Positions 15,716 to 24,080 of a stretch of 28,249 nucleotides of DNA are shown here, in pieces (within the stretch, counting starts at the first letter, position 1; every line of letters starts with the position of its first letter). A model generated the notes under the pieces. The model was not told the origin of the DNA, did no database searches, and saw nothing but the letters and a program-made list of their open reading frames with translations. A program made the translations under genes and the position numbers. Source of the DNA: an uncultured Parabacteroides sp. (GTDB lineage: Bacteria; Bacteroidota; Bacteroidia; Bacteroidales; Tannerellaceae); contig URGO01000020.1 in NCBI GenBank assembly GCA_900547435.1, positions 1 to 28,249 on the forward strand. Reading direction: 5' to 3'.

Positions 15716-15745
15716 GGAACACCTTTCCTTGTTCCTTTGTCAACT
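15716..15745. terminator. Second hairpin between the convergent genes
   Basis: GGAACA (15716-15721) pairs with TGTTCC (15730-15735) across an 8-base loop and is followed by a T-rich stretch. It lies 19-48 bases beyond the end of secA and may be part of the same ACAAG/CTTGT repeat family. Confidence 0.45.
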
Positions 15746-15763
15746 TGTTCTCTTGTTTTCGGA

Positions 15764-18700
15764 TTACAATCCCTGACCGTGACAGTTCTTGTATTTCTTT
15801 CCACTTCCACAAGGGCACGGATCGTTACGGCCTACCCGCTTTTCAGCACGGACCGGTTCTTGAGGAGCTGATTTCCCATTATCCAATCCCGGTTTTTCTG
15901 TACGGTATTTGCTCATATCTTCACGTTCCTCTTCCTGAGCCCGTTCGATTTGGATACGCTGCTGGCGAGCTTCGGCTGCCGCTTGGATAGCTGCTGTCTG
16001 CTGGGCTACGGCACGAGCTTGCATGGCTGCACGGCGTGCTTCGATTTGCTTGCGCTCCTCTTCCGAAACTTCACGAACCGGAATTTGTCCGCGCATCAAT
16101 ATGGCAACTGTCTTACGGTTCATGGTGTCGACCATATCCTTAAAGAGGTTGTATGATTCCAGTTTGTAAATCAACAACGGATCCTTGTGCTCATAACTTG
16201 CATTCTGTACGGAATGACGCAGCTCATCCATTTCGCGCAAGTGCTCTTTCCAGGCATCATCGATTGTATGGAGTACGACCGATTTCTGGAATGCTTTCAC
16301 GATGGCCTTGCTTTCAGATTCGTATGCCTCTTTCAGGTTGCAGGAAACGTTATACATACGCTTGCCGTCGGTAATTGGAATCATGATGTTTTCATACATC
16401 GCACCTTGATTTTCATATACCTGCTTGATAACCGGCTGAGCTACCTGTGACATACGCTCCATGCGCTGTTTGTAGGCTGCTAAAGCTGCATTGAATAGCG
16501 CATCACCCAGCTTGTCGGCTTTCATGCTCTTGAAGTCCTCTTCGTTCATCGGAGCTTCCATGGCGAAAGTCTTGTACAGCTCCATCTTCAATCCTTCGTA
16601 ATCCATGCTGTCAGCATATTGTTCGCCGATAGCGATAGCTGTATCGTAGATGGTGTTCAATACATCCAGGCCGATACGTTCACCCATCAAGGCATGACGG
16701 CGACGCGTATAAACCACGTTACGTTGCGAATTCATGACGTCATCATATTCCAGCAAACGCTTACGGATACCGAAGTTGTTTTCTTCCACCTTCTTTTGTG
16801 CACGCTCAACCGATTTGCTCAGCATGGAATGTTCCAGCACTTCTCCCTCTTTGAAGCCCAGTTTATCCATCAGGTTGGCAATCTTCTCGGAAGCGAACAG
16901 ACGCATCAGGTCGTCTTCCAAAGAAACGAAGAATACAGAAGAACCTGGGTCTCCTTGACGACCGGCACGACCACGCAACTGACGGTCTACACGACGGCTC
17001 TCGTGGCGTTCCGTACCGATAATTGCCAAACCGCCTGCGGCTCTTACTTCCGGAGAAAGTTTGATATCTGTACCACGACCGGCCATATTGGTCGCAATCG
17101 TTACCGTACTTGACTGACCCGCCAAGGCTACGATTTCAGCTTCTTTCTGGTGTAACTTCGCGTTCAATACGTTGTGTTTGATTTTACGAAGAGTCAACAT
17201 ACGGCTCAACAATTCTGATATTTCAACCGAGGTCGTACCCACCAATACCGGCCGGCCAGCTTCAGTCAGCTTCACGATTTCTTCGATAACCGCATTATAT
17301 TTCTCGCGTTTTGTTTTATAGATGCGGTCGTTCATATCTATACGGGCAATCGGACGGTTAGTCGGAATTACAACTACATCCAATTTGTAGATATCCCAGA
17401 ACTCTCCGGCTTCAGTCTCGGCTGTACCGGTCATACCTGACAATTTATGGTACATACGGAAGTAGTTCTGTAATGTAATGGTTGCGAAGGTCTGTGTTGC
17501 AGCTTCGACCTTGACACGCTCTTTGGCTTCGATAGCCTGATGCAGACCATCCGAATAGCGACGTCCGTCCATGATACGGCCTGTCTGTTCATCGACAATC
17601 ATCACTTTATTGTCCATGACTACATACTCATCGTCTTTCTCAAACAAGGTGTATGCTTTTAAAAGCTGGTTGATTGTGTGGACACGTTCACTCTTTATCG
17701 AATAATTTGTCAGTAATTCGTCTTTCTTTGCCTGTTTTTCCTCGTCAGTTCCTTCCATGTGGTCTAACTGGGAAAGCTCGGTAGCGATATCCGGAAGGAT
17801 AAAGAATTGCGGGTCTTCCACATTCCGGCTTAACAAATCGATACCTTTATCGGTCAGCTCGACACTGTTGTTCTTTTCATCGATTACCAAGTACAATTCA
17901 TCTGTCGCTTCGTGCATGTGGCGCATATTCTCCGACATGAAATACTCTTCCGTCTTCAGCATTTGAGCTTTTACCCCCGGCTCGCTTAAATATTTAATCA
18001 GCGCCTTACTTTTGGGAAGTCCTTTATAAGCACGATATAACTGAACAGTTCCTTCTTCTACCACTTTCGGGTCATCGCTTGCCATCTTTTTCTTCGCTTC
18101 AATCAACAATTTTTGGCAAAGCTCTTTTTGGGCATTATATACGACTTCTACATTCGGGCGGAACATCTCGAATAATTGTTCTTCGCCACGAGGAACCGGA
18201 CCTGAAATAATTAACGGGGTACGGGCATCATCAATCAATACTGAGTCCACCTCATCGACAATGGCATAATTGTGCTGGCGCTGCACCAGATCTTTCGGGC
18301 TTGTCGCCATATTGTCACGCAGGTAATCAAAACCGAATTCATTGTTTGTACCGAAGGTGATATCTGCATTGTAAGCTCTTCGGCGGCCTTCTGAGTTCGG
18401 TTGGTGTTTGTCGATACAGTCGACAGATAATCCGTGGAACATATACAACGGCCCCATCCATTCCGAGTCACGTTTTGACAAGTAGTCGTTGACGGTTACC
18501 ACATGTACACCATTGCGGGTCAAGGCATTCAGGAATACCGGAAGGGTAGCAACCAAGGTTTTACCTTCACCGGTTGCCATTTCGGCTATCTTTCCTTTGT
18601 GCAGTACGACACCACCAAACAACTGAACGTCATAGTGTACCATATTCCAGGTAATTTCACTGCCTCCGGCCATCCAATGGTTGGCGTAGATGGCCTTATC

Positions 18701-19147
18701 GTCTTCGATGCGTACAAAGTCGAACCGTGTAGCCAGGTCGCGGTCAAAATCATTAGCTGTTACAACCACTTCTGCATTTTCAGAGAAACGGCGGGCTGTA
18801 TCTTTCATGATGGCAAATACTTCCGGAAGTACCTCTTCGAGGATTACCTCCATTTTGTCCGTGATTTGCTTTTCAATCTTATCCACTTCAGCCCAGATAG
18901 CTTCACGTTCTTCCAATTCCTTGTTGTCGATGCCTGAGCGCAATTCGTTTACTTTTGCGCGTTCATCGGCTACATAATCTTGGATGCGTTGTTTGATTTC
19001 ATCTACTTTCGCACGCAGTTCGTCGTTACTAAGTTCTTTGATTGACGGATAAACGGCTTTTATTTTCTCTACATACGGAGTGATTTCCTTTAGGTCGCGC
19101 TGCGACTTGTTACCGAATAGCTTCGTCAAAAAATCATTAAATCCCAT
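15764..19147 (-). CDS. secA: SecA preprotein translocase ATPase
   Basis: An 1127-aa cytoplasmic/membrane-associated motor that drives proteins through SecYEG. Walker A is ATGEGKTLVA at residues 191-200 and Walker B is DEVD at about 298-301. The C-terminal SEC-C zinc motif DPCPCGSGKKYKNCHGQGL ends the protein. Motor 2 signatures include GRGTDIKLSPEV and RQLRGRAGRQGDPGS. It is longer than the 901-aa E. coli SecA, as usual in Bacteroidetes, with extra sequence before and within the preprotein-binding region (about 330-450). The 92-base gap to the upstream gene carries AATTG repeats and no full -7 box, so it may be co-transcribed with the two genes upstream. ATG 19147 gives the expected MGFNDFLTKLFGNKSQRDLK start. 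Confidence 0.98.
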   Translation of the reverse strand: MGFNDFLTKLFGNKSQRDLKEITPYVEKIKAVYPSIKELSNDELRAKVDEIKQRIQDYVADERAKVNELRSGIDNKELEEREAIWAEVDKIEKQITDKMEVILEEVLPEVFAIMKDTARRFSENAEVVVTANDFDRDLATRFDFVRIEDDKAIYANHWMAGGSEITWNMVHYDVQLFGGVVLHKGKIAEMATGEGKTLVATLPVFLNALTRNGVHVVTVNDYLSKRDSEWMGPLYMFHGLSVDCIDKHQPNSEGRRRAYNADITFGTNNEFGFDYLRDNMATSPKDLVQRQHNYAIVDEVDSVLIDDARTPLIISGPVPRGEEQLFEMFRPNVEVVYNAQKELCQKLLIEAKKKMASDDPKVVEEGTVQLYRAYKGLPKSKALIKYLSEPGVKAQMLKTEEYFMSENMRHMHEATDELYLVIDEKNNSVELTDKGIDLLSRNVEDPQFFILPDIATELSQLDHMEGTDEEKQAKKDELLTNYSIKSERVHTINQLLKAYTLFEKDDEYVVMDNKVMIVDEQTGRIMDGRRYSDGLHQAIEAKERVKVEAATQTFATITLQNYFRMYHKLSGMTGTAETEAGEFWDIYKLDVVVIPTNRPIARIDMNDRIYKTKREKYNAVIEEIVKLTEAGRPVLVGTTSVEISELLSRMLTLRKIKHNVLNAKLHQKEAEIVALAGQSSTVTIATNMAGRGTDIKLSPEVRAAGGLAIIGTERHESRRVDRQLRGRAGRQGDPGSSVFFVSLEDDLMRLFASEKIANLMDKLGFKEGEVLEHSMLSKSVERAQKKVEENNFGIRKRLLEYDDVMNSQRNVVYTRRRHALMGERIGLDVLNTIYDTAIAIGEQYADSMDYEGLKMELYKTFAMEAPMNEEDFKSMKADKLGDALFNAALAAYKQRMERMSQVAQPVIKQVYENQGAMYENIMIPITDGKRMYNVSCNLKEAYESESKAIVKAFQKSVVLHTIDDAWKEHLREMDELRHSVQNASYEHKDPLLIYKLESYNLFKDMVDTMNRKTVAILMRGQIPVREVSEEERKQIEARRAAMQARAVAQQTAAIQAAAEARQQRIQIERAQEEEREDMSKYRTEKPGLDNGKSAPQEPVRAEKRVGRNDPCPCGSGKKYKNCHGQGL

Positions 19148-19154
19148 ACTTTTA

Positions 19155-19190
19155 TTGAATTGACAATTGACAATTAAAAATTGGCAATTG
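19155..19190. repeat. AATTGACAATTG-type intergenic repeat upstream of secA
   Basis: Iterated TTGAATTGACAATTGACAATT then AAAAATTGGCAATTGG. It is a looser member of the AATTGAAAA family and sits just before the secA ATG on the transcript. Confidence 0.55.
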
Positions 19191-19239
19191 GATAGTTACT
19201 AATTTATTTATTATACAATTTAATGGATAAAATACCAAT

Positions 19240-20871
19240 TTACTTGGAAGAATTTACGGCTTGTCCATTACCAAGCGTCAATTCTTGAAGCGGAAAACTT
19301 TGAGAAGCATTCGGTGGCCTGATTCTCAGGATATGCGTGATAGTCGGAGCTACCTCGGTTGCTTTCACTTCCCGATAAATCCGTTCCGGCTTGATACCGC
19401 TACCCAAGAAAATCAAAGGCGTAATAACCGCATTATTTCGGATTAGCTTAACTTTTTCTTTTGGATTGTCTTTGTTGATTTTCCAGCCGGGTTGCAATTC
19501 GATGATTAAATCGCCTCGGCCCAAATGATGGGTTCCTTCCCGAAACTTGGCTGTACCTTCGTTCCAATCGCCGAATACCAGACTATGGTCGGTCGTTACA
19601 TGCTGGACTCCGCTGAATTCTTTCAAAAAGGCTGCCGATTTGTTTTGAATCTCGGCCAAATCCAATTTCGCGTCTTCAATGGCTTTACGGTTCAGGTAAA
19701 TCTGGTTGTCATAATATCCTTTTACCCAATTGGTCTGCTGACCGTAGAGAGCCATCAGATACATATTCAGCAAAGCGACGCAACGTTTTGGATGAAATTC
19801 GCCTCCGGCGATATAGGAATCCAGTTCTTGCGTATATTCTTCCTCGCTCTTGTAATAACCGGAACCGGTAAATACCACCAGTGCTTTAGACAAGCCTACT
19901 TTTTTGTCGATGGCATCCAAGAGCTGTTCGATGTCTTTATCTAATTGATAGTAGGTATCTTGTATTTCATACGAGTATTCCTTATTCATATTCCCCCGGT
20001 AATTGCCTGCGTAGTAAGTTACAGACAATAAGTCTGGGCAGGTCCGCGTACCGAAGCCGCCATATTCCAGGAATTGAAGTGCCAGACGGTTCACCTCTTT
20101 ATTGACGAACGGTGTTGTTTTCAGCTTCGGATAGCAATTCAGCTCTTTTTCGCTGAATGTATATTTGAATGGAATTTCATCCAAGACATAGGGGAAAGCG
20201 TTCAGCTGGCTTGTCGGAAGGGACGGAGTCCAAATCATCTTATTCAAACGGGCTGATAAAGACTCTACTCCGCTATTGTAACGGTCTACATACCACGGAA
20301 CACTTTTGTAATAGGTCGTTGTCGCCCATTTCCCGTTGCTGTTGTCAATCCAGAAAACTCCGTTGGCCGCATGGCCGCCTGACAAGATGGCTGCCTCCGG
20401 ATTCGGGGCAATCGCATACACATCGCTTCTGCCTTTAGAGGCGATTTTCAGTTCATCGCCGATGGTTGAGCTGAACAAAGCTTTCGGGGAATAGTTGTCT
20501 CGCGTGTAATTTCCTAAGTAAGCTGGGTCATATAAGACAGAAAATTCCCGTTCTCTTTCGAAATCATATTTGTAATTGGATGAAATGCCGTTGAAGCAGG
20601 GATTGGAACCGGTAAACAAAGTGGCAAATGCGCTTGCCTCGTCTATGTTCGAAAATTCAAAGCGGATGTTCGAGTAGACTTTCCCTTCGTTTAACAAGCG
20701 TTTAAACCCACGTTCGCCGAATGTATTGTAGAAATACTCGATATAGTCTCCGCGCAGCTGGTCGACAGTAATGCAAACCACCAATTTGGGAACCTGTTGC
20801 TGGGCTTCCAAATTGGTAACTGCCAAAATAGCAATTAACGAAGATAATATTTTGCGTACTTTCTTGTCCAT
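19240..20871 (-). CDS. PafA-like alkaline-phosphatase-superfamily protein, apparently catalytically dead
   Basis: A 543-aa secreted protein (signal peptide to about residue 24). It aligns gaplessly at its start with the Bacteroidetes PafA-type phosphatases: LVVCITVDQLRGDY keeps Asp37 (D38 in PafA) and GISSN keeps Asn99 (N100). At the nucleophile position (T79) it has Glu78, and the following PGH is replaced by SAF. K162 and R164 become Asn157 and Glu159 (APNPEAAILSGGHAANG). The zinc ligands D305/H309 become Asn290/Asn294 (AGNYRGN), and D352/H353 become Ser337/Gly338 (FTGSGYY). The last His (before VPL in relatives) is Ile in NNAVITPLIFLG. The fold and full length are kept without frameshift, so it is a pseudoenzyme rather than a pseudogene. 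It lies 39 bases after the DUF4105 gene and upstream of secA. PafA numbering is from memory. Confidence 0.8.
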   Translation of the reverse strand: MDKKVRKILSSLIAILAVTNLEAQQQVPKLVVCITVDQLRGDYIEYFYNTFGERGFKRLLNEGKVYSNIRFEFSNIDEASAFATLFTGSNPCFNGISSNYKYDFEREREFSVLYDPAYLGNYTRDNYSPKALFSSTIGDELKIASKGRSDVYAIAPNPEAAILSGGHAANGVFWIDNSNGKWATTTYYKSVPWYVDRYNSGVESLSARLNKMIWTPSLPTSQLNAFPYVLDEIPFKYTFSEKELNCYPKLKTTPFVNKEVNRLALQFLEYGGFGTRTCPDLLSVTYYAGNYRGNMNKEYSYEIQDTYYQLDKDIEQLLDAIDKKVGLSKALVVFTGSGYYKSEEEYTQELDSYIAGGEFHPKRCVALLNMYLMALYGQQTNWVKGYYDNQIYLNRKAIEDAKLDLAEIQNKSAAFLKEFSGVQHVTTDHSLVFGDWNEGTAKFREGTHHLGRGDLIIELQPGWKINKDNPKEKVKLIRNNAVITPLIFLGSGIKPERIYREVKATEVAPTITHILRIRPPNASQSFPLQELTLGNGQAVNSSK

Positions 20872-20910
20872 TTATCTGTCTAGTGTTCCTACAATAATTA
20901 TGCCATTATT

Positions 20911-22092
20911 TTATTTCTTGCCTTTTTTATACCTTATCAATACATTTCCCGAGCGTATTCCTAAGGTGATTATCAGCGGAATAAATGCCGAATTAAAATG
21001 TTGCGGAATAAAATTCCATCCCACTATTATCAGCATTGCCGCCGCAAAGTTAATAAAATGATAATAATATCCAGCTTTTCTTAGCTTTTTTACGAAAGAT
21101 AATGGCACAACGAGCAGTTGCAGGGGGTGCAACCAAAGCAGGGTCCAGTTTGGCCACGTGCAGGGATGCTCTGAAATGAATCCCAAAAAGAATAGGATGC
21201 ATCCGCCTAATCCGGCTAAGAGGAACAGAAAGGCATCCAGCCACGCAAAGTATTGTCCTTTTCTCCATTCCCAATAGGTCAGGAGGAGGGTTATTAAGAG
21301 CAATAAGGTCGCACAAACCAGCGGAGAGAACCATTCTGTCGGGATTTCATCATCCGGTTCGGCTTCTAAGATATGGCTTTCGGCAACTAACGGACGTTCT
21401 GAACCGTTGTCTGACACAATGACTGCACTTGCCACACCCTCTTTCAGATATTCCGGAAGGAAAAACATCTCATGAGGCGTAATGAGTCGGTCGGTCGGGC
21501 TTCCTAATGCCAAATCGCAACCGAATGTTAGCCATGGGTGGTTGCGTGTGCAATAATTGATGATATCTCGGAAACTCTTTTCTTCCGGAGTCCAGCGATA
21601 ATCGATAGCTCCGTTCACGCCTTTTTCAATGAGCGAAGCGGGGCGTGTGGCGCAATTGTCGAAGAAGAAGTTATAGCGGTATTCCCGGTTCTCCGGTTTG
21701 TAATTTTCCAGCAAGGTAGCCCATATCCGCTCTTTCTCTTCCGGCAGGAGATTCAGCACCTGTTCGGTAACGGTACTTCCCCGCATTTGGTATTCCACGA
21801 TATAATCTTCATATTTCATTACGCCCAGCATATAATCTGTCTCACCTTTGGCGAACCGGTAGATAAAGTTAGGCTGGGAGAAACTGAATATGCCGTAGTT
21901 GAATACGTAATCGATTTTCTGATTATTGTCTTGGATGCGTAAAGCCGTATGGCCGTATAATGTGAATACTTCGCCCTCGTAAGGCGAGCTTGTCAGGAGA
22001 CTGACCTGTGCATTCCGGCTCAACGATTGTGCGCCAATCGGCATAATCAGGCTGAATAACAGGCAGAAAAGCAGTCTTATATATTTTCTCAT
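20911..22092 (-). CDS. DUF4105 (Lnb N-terminal-like) membrane protein
   Basis: A 393-aa protein: signal peptide 1-21, then a periplasmic domain with the DUF4105 features LYGHTALRI and YNFFFDNCATRP. In the latter, NCATR with the preceding GHT resembles a Cys/His hydrolase-like arrangement of the NlpC/P60 type. The C-terminal third has five or six hydrophobic segments (from about residue 257) ending with a basic tail, RYKKGKK. The family name comes from lacto-N-biosidase LnbX-type neighbours; its function is unknown. It is first in a probable minus-strand operon with the PafA-like gene and secA. The whole upstream gap to 22367 is divergent regulatory sequence. The presence of GHT and NCATR suggests that this protein, unlike the next one, keeps its candidate active residues. 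Confidence 0.8.
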   Translation of the reverse strand: MRKYIRLLFCLLFSLIMPIGAQSLSRNAQVSLLTSSPYEGEVFTLYGHTALRIQDNNQKIDYVFNYGIFSFSQPNFIYRFAKGETDYMLGVMKYEDYIVEYQMRGSTVTEQVLNLLPEEKERIWATLLENYKPENREYRYNFFFDNCATRPASLIEKGVNGAIDYRWTPEEKSFRDIINYCTRNHPWLTFGCDLALGSPTDRLITPHEMFFLPEYLKEGVASAVIVSDNGSERPLVAESHILEAEPDDEIPTEWFSPLVCATLLLLITLLLTYWEWRKGQYFAWLDAFLFLLAGLGGCILFFLGFISEHPCTWPNWTLLWLHPLQLLVVPLSFVKKLRKAGYYYHFINFAAAMLIIVGWNFIPQHFNSAFIPLIITLGIRSGNVLIRYKKGKK

Positions 22093-22117
22093 TCTGTAGT
22101 TTCTTGATATTTCCCCG

Positions 22118-22125
22118 CAAATGTC
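22118..22125 (-). promoter_or_regulatory. Possible -7 box for the DUF4105 gene
   Basis: GACATTTG on the minus strand, one mismatch from TAnnTTTG, 26 bases before the ATG. No -33 box is evident. Confidence 0.35.
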
Positions 22126-22232
22126 GGTTATTTTTTGAAAATATCAGGCATTTTTTCTCGAAAATTCTTTATTTCTTTTATTTCTGACGTCAAAAACTCA
22201 TAAATCATTAACTTTCAATCATATTTCCGTGA

Positions 22233-22267
22233 TTTGCTCAGTATCTCACTTTTTTGTATTATCTTTG
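22233..22267 (+). promoter_or_regulatory. Promoter of ybaK-like gene
   Basis: -33 box TTTG (22233-22236), 23-base spacer, and -7 box TATCTTTG (22260-22267). Transcription from here leaves a leader of about 95 bases containing the ACAAG repeat hairpins. Confidence 0.6.
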
Positions 22268-22290
22268 TCAATGAAAGGAAACAAGGAGAC

Positions 22291-22351
22291 GAGTCAACAA
22301 AGGGACAAGGCATAAGCCTTGTCTACTGAAGCCTTGTCAACTTGTTAACTC
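22291..22351 (+). promoter_or_regulatory. Structured leader with competing hairpins (ACAAG repeat, copy 2)
   Basis: Outer stem GAGTCAACAA (22291-22300) with TTGTTAACTC (22342-22351), one mismatch. Inner stem GACAAGGC (22304-22311) with GCCTTGTC (22316-22323), loop ATAA. GCCTTGTC recurs at 22331-22338 and could pair instead with the same left arm. It may be a repeat copy or an attenuator. No poly-T follows before the ATG at 22368. Confidence 0.5.
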
Positions 22352-22367
22352 AAAAACTAAAAAATAT

Positions 22368-22847
22368 ATGAAGGAAAAGATAAGCAAAACAAACGTAGCC
22401 CGTCTCTTAGACAAGGCTAAAGTAAATTATACATTAGTCCCTTATGAGGTAGACGAATCAGACCTGAGTGCGACGCATGTAGCCGAACAATTGGGCGAAG
22501 ACATCGAACAGGTATTCAAAACGCTGGTGCTCCGTGGCGACAAGAGCGGCTACTTCGTGTGCGTCATCCCGGGAGATAAAGAGGTAAACCTGAAGAAAGC
22601 GGCAAAAGTATCAGGCAACAAGAATTGCGAAATGATCCACGTCAAAGAACTCTTGCCACTCACCGGCTATATCCGGGGCGGGTGCTCTCCCATCGGCATG
22701 AAGAAGCATTTCCCGACCTATATCCACCAGACGGCCGAAAATCTTGAACAGATTTATGTCAGTGCCGGACAACGCGGATTGCAAGTACGCCTTGCTCCGG
22801 CCGACCTGTTGCGCGAAGCCAAAGCCACCTGGGCAGACCTGGTCTGA
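22368..22847 (+). CDS. ybaK: YbaK/EbsC family Cys-tRNA(Pro)-type deacylase
   Basis: A 159-aa cytoplasmic protein. Near the N-terminus are VARLLDKAKVNYTLVPYEVD and ATHVAEQLGEDIEQVFKTLV; the central DKSGYFVCVIPGDKEVNLKK carries the conserved Lys region. RGGCSPIGMKKHFPTYIHQT is the hallmark of the YbaK/EbsC trans-editing group. These enzymes clear Cys wrongly attached to tRNA(Pro). Length and motifs match the family. It has its own promoter, with a structured 95-base leader. It is followed by an AAAAGCAT repeat array that forms its terminator and borders the hsd island. Confidence 0.92.
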   Translation: MKEKISKTNVARLLDKAKVNYTLVPYEVDESDLSATHVAEQLGEDIEQVFKTLVLRGDKSGYFVCVIPGDKEVNLKKAAKVSGNKNCEMIHVKELLPLTGYIRGGCSPIGMKKHFPTYIHQTAENLEQIYVSAGQRGLQVRLAPADLLREAKATWADLV

Positions 22848-22865
22848 CATTATCTGTTCTCCCTG

Positions 22866-22954
22866 AAAATTCATGCCTACCTTTCCCGCAAAAGCATACT
22901 ACCTTTTCTGCAAAAGCACGCACCCTTTTCAGAAAAAGGTAGTATGCTTTTTTT
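22866..22954. repeat. AAAAGCAT-type tandem repeat array, copy C
   Basis: Units at 22866-22889 (AAAATTCATGCCTACCTTTC...), 22890-22911 and 22912-22932, followed by an inverted unit at 22933-22954. It lies between ybaK and hsdS and overlaps the last codons of hsdS. Confidence 0.85.
22890..22954. terminator. Terminator made of inverted repeat units, ybaK/hsdS junction
   Basis: AAAAGCATACTACCTTTT (22890-22907) is the exact reverse complement of the sequence AAAAGGTAGTATGCTTTT in 22934-22951, an 18-bp perfect stem with one more unit in the loop, then further T. It ends ybaK transcripts and, with a short T-run on the other strand, perhaps hsdS transcripts too. Confidence 0.75.
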
Positions 22955-24080
22955 CGGGAAATATCCATTTTGCCACACGCCCTACAAACCGATAAAAGAA
23001 CAAATCGGTCAGAAATGTATCAAAAGCATAAAGACTGCTTTTTGCAGGTATTACAATTACGATCTTTTCGAAATCGCTTTTATTTAATAGAGGCATTGTA
23101 GAACTTCCTAGTGCCATTCCTTTTAATTTATCTTTCATACTCGATAAGCAGTAGTACAAATAATCAGAGTAAAATTTTTCTTTGACAATGATTGAGTTCA
23201 TCTGTTGGTTCGTGATGCATTGTTCTGAAGCAATTGTAACTTTGCCCATATCTGACCCTATACATGTGACAATCACACTTCCTTCTGGAAGTATCTTATT
23301 TTTTAGATGCTTATATCCGGATACGGATAATCCCCTTTCTGAACCTATGGCAAATTTACTATAATATTGAAAATCACCAGGTGTTATAAAAGGCATATCC
23401 ATTCCAAAATCTTCTGGAGCATTACTTGATGGAGTTTTCCCTGTGATGACATCACCAAAATCAGATATTATTCCTATTCTCCACCCTTCCGGCAAATTCT
23501 CCTTATCAATTCCATCCACAAACATCTTGCGGTAGAGGGCTTGCGCCGTTTTTTCCAACTTGGCGATGATTTGCTCATTGAGGCTGATACGGCGGGTAAC
23601 AGCTTCGTATTCGGACACCATCTTTTGCTGCTGTACTATGGACGGAATGGGCAGTTCTACATCGCACATTTCTTCCCAGCTGAAAATCTCACGTGCGCTG
23701 CCGTGTGACTTGAAACGGGCATAGCGGTCGAACTCAGGGCGGCGAAACCACATCATCAGGTATTCGGGAAGAAGTTCCTGCTTGTTCTTAACCTCAAATA
23801 TGGCATAGGCTTGTGAGACTATCGCCTTTTCATCGTCCTTATACAAAGCAATAGAAACCTTATCACCGTTACGTGAGGTAACAGGGCCGTATGCAAATTG
23901 TCGAGGCTCAACCACCTTATAAGAAGACATATCCGTTCCGATGGTATTTGCTATGGACGGTATGAATTCTTTGGAGATGCTGACACCCAATAGTTTCGTC
24001 ACCTCCAAATCCCGGTTTCTGACATCAACCTCGCGGATATAGTCGCCTAGCCGTTTATAATTATTCTTTATGATTGACAT
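22929..24080 (-). CDS. hsdS: Type I restriction-modification specificity subunit HsdS (C-terminus appears truncated)
   Basis: A 383-aa specificity subunit from ATG 24080 (an in-frame TTG at 24122 is unlikely). TRD1 spans about 1-145. The central helical spacer PIPSIVQQQKMVSEYEAVTR to RKMFVDGID lies at about 144-192. TRD2 runs about 200-345 (EGWRIGIISDFGDVITGKTP; GDFQYYSKFAIGSERGLS; CIGSDMGKVTIAS). The distal conserved region starts IVIPAKSSLYAFDTFLTDLF, but the usual long helix is missing, and the protein ends FPEKKHTTFF, codons lying inside the repeat/terminator. This suggests the natural 3' end was lost at an insertion or recombination boundary near 22985. TRD2 is AT-rich (23101-23160: 20 of 60 GC by count) against the central region (23641-23700: 31 of 60). 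The start overlaps the Doc-like gene by 20 bases. Confidence 0.85.
   Translation of the reverse strand: MSIIKNNYKRLGDYIREVDVRNRDLEVTKLLGVSISKEFIPSIANTIGTDMSSYKVVEPRQFAYGPVTSRNGDKVSIALYKDDEKAIVSQAYAIFEVKNKQELLPEYLMMWFRRPEFDRYARFKSHGSAREIFSWEEMCDVELPIPSIVQQQKMVSEYEAVTRRISLNEQIIAKLEKTAQALYRKMFVDGIDKENLPEGWRIGIISDFGDVITGKTPSSNAPEDFGMDMPFITPGDFQYYSKFAIGSERGLSVSGYKHLKNKILPEGSVIVTCIGSDMGKVTIASEQCITNQQMNSIIVKEKFYSDYLYYCLSSMKDKLKGMALGSSTMPLLNKSDFEKIVIVIPAKSSLYAFDTFLTDLFFYRFVGRVAKWIFPEKKHTTFF

Noticed and set aside
15950..18977. Several plus-strand open frames opposite secA
   Set aside because: They are antisense shadows of secA; their translations show no family motifs.
19240..20871. PafA-like gene as a decaying pseudogene
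   Set aside because: The frame is full length without stops and structural motifs are retained; only the catalytic residues are lost, which fits a pseudoenzyme better.
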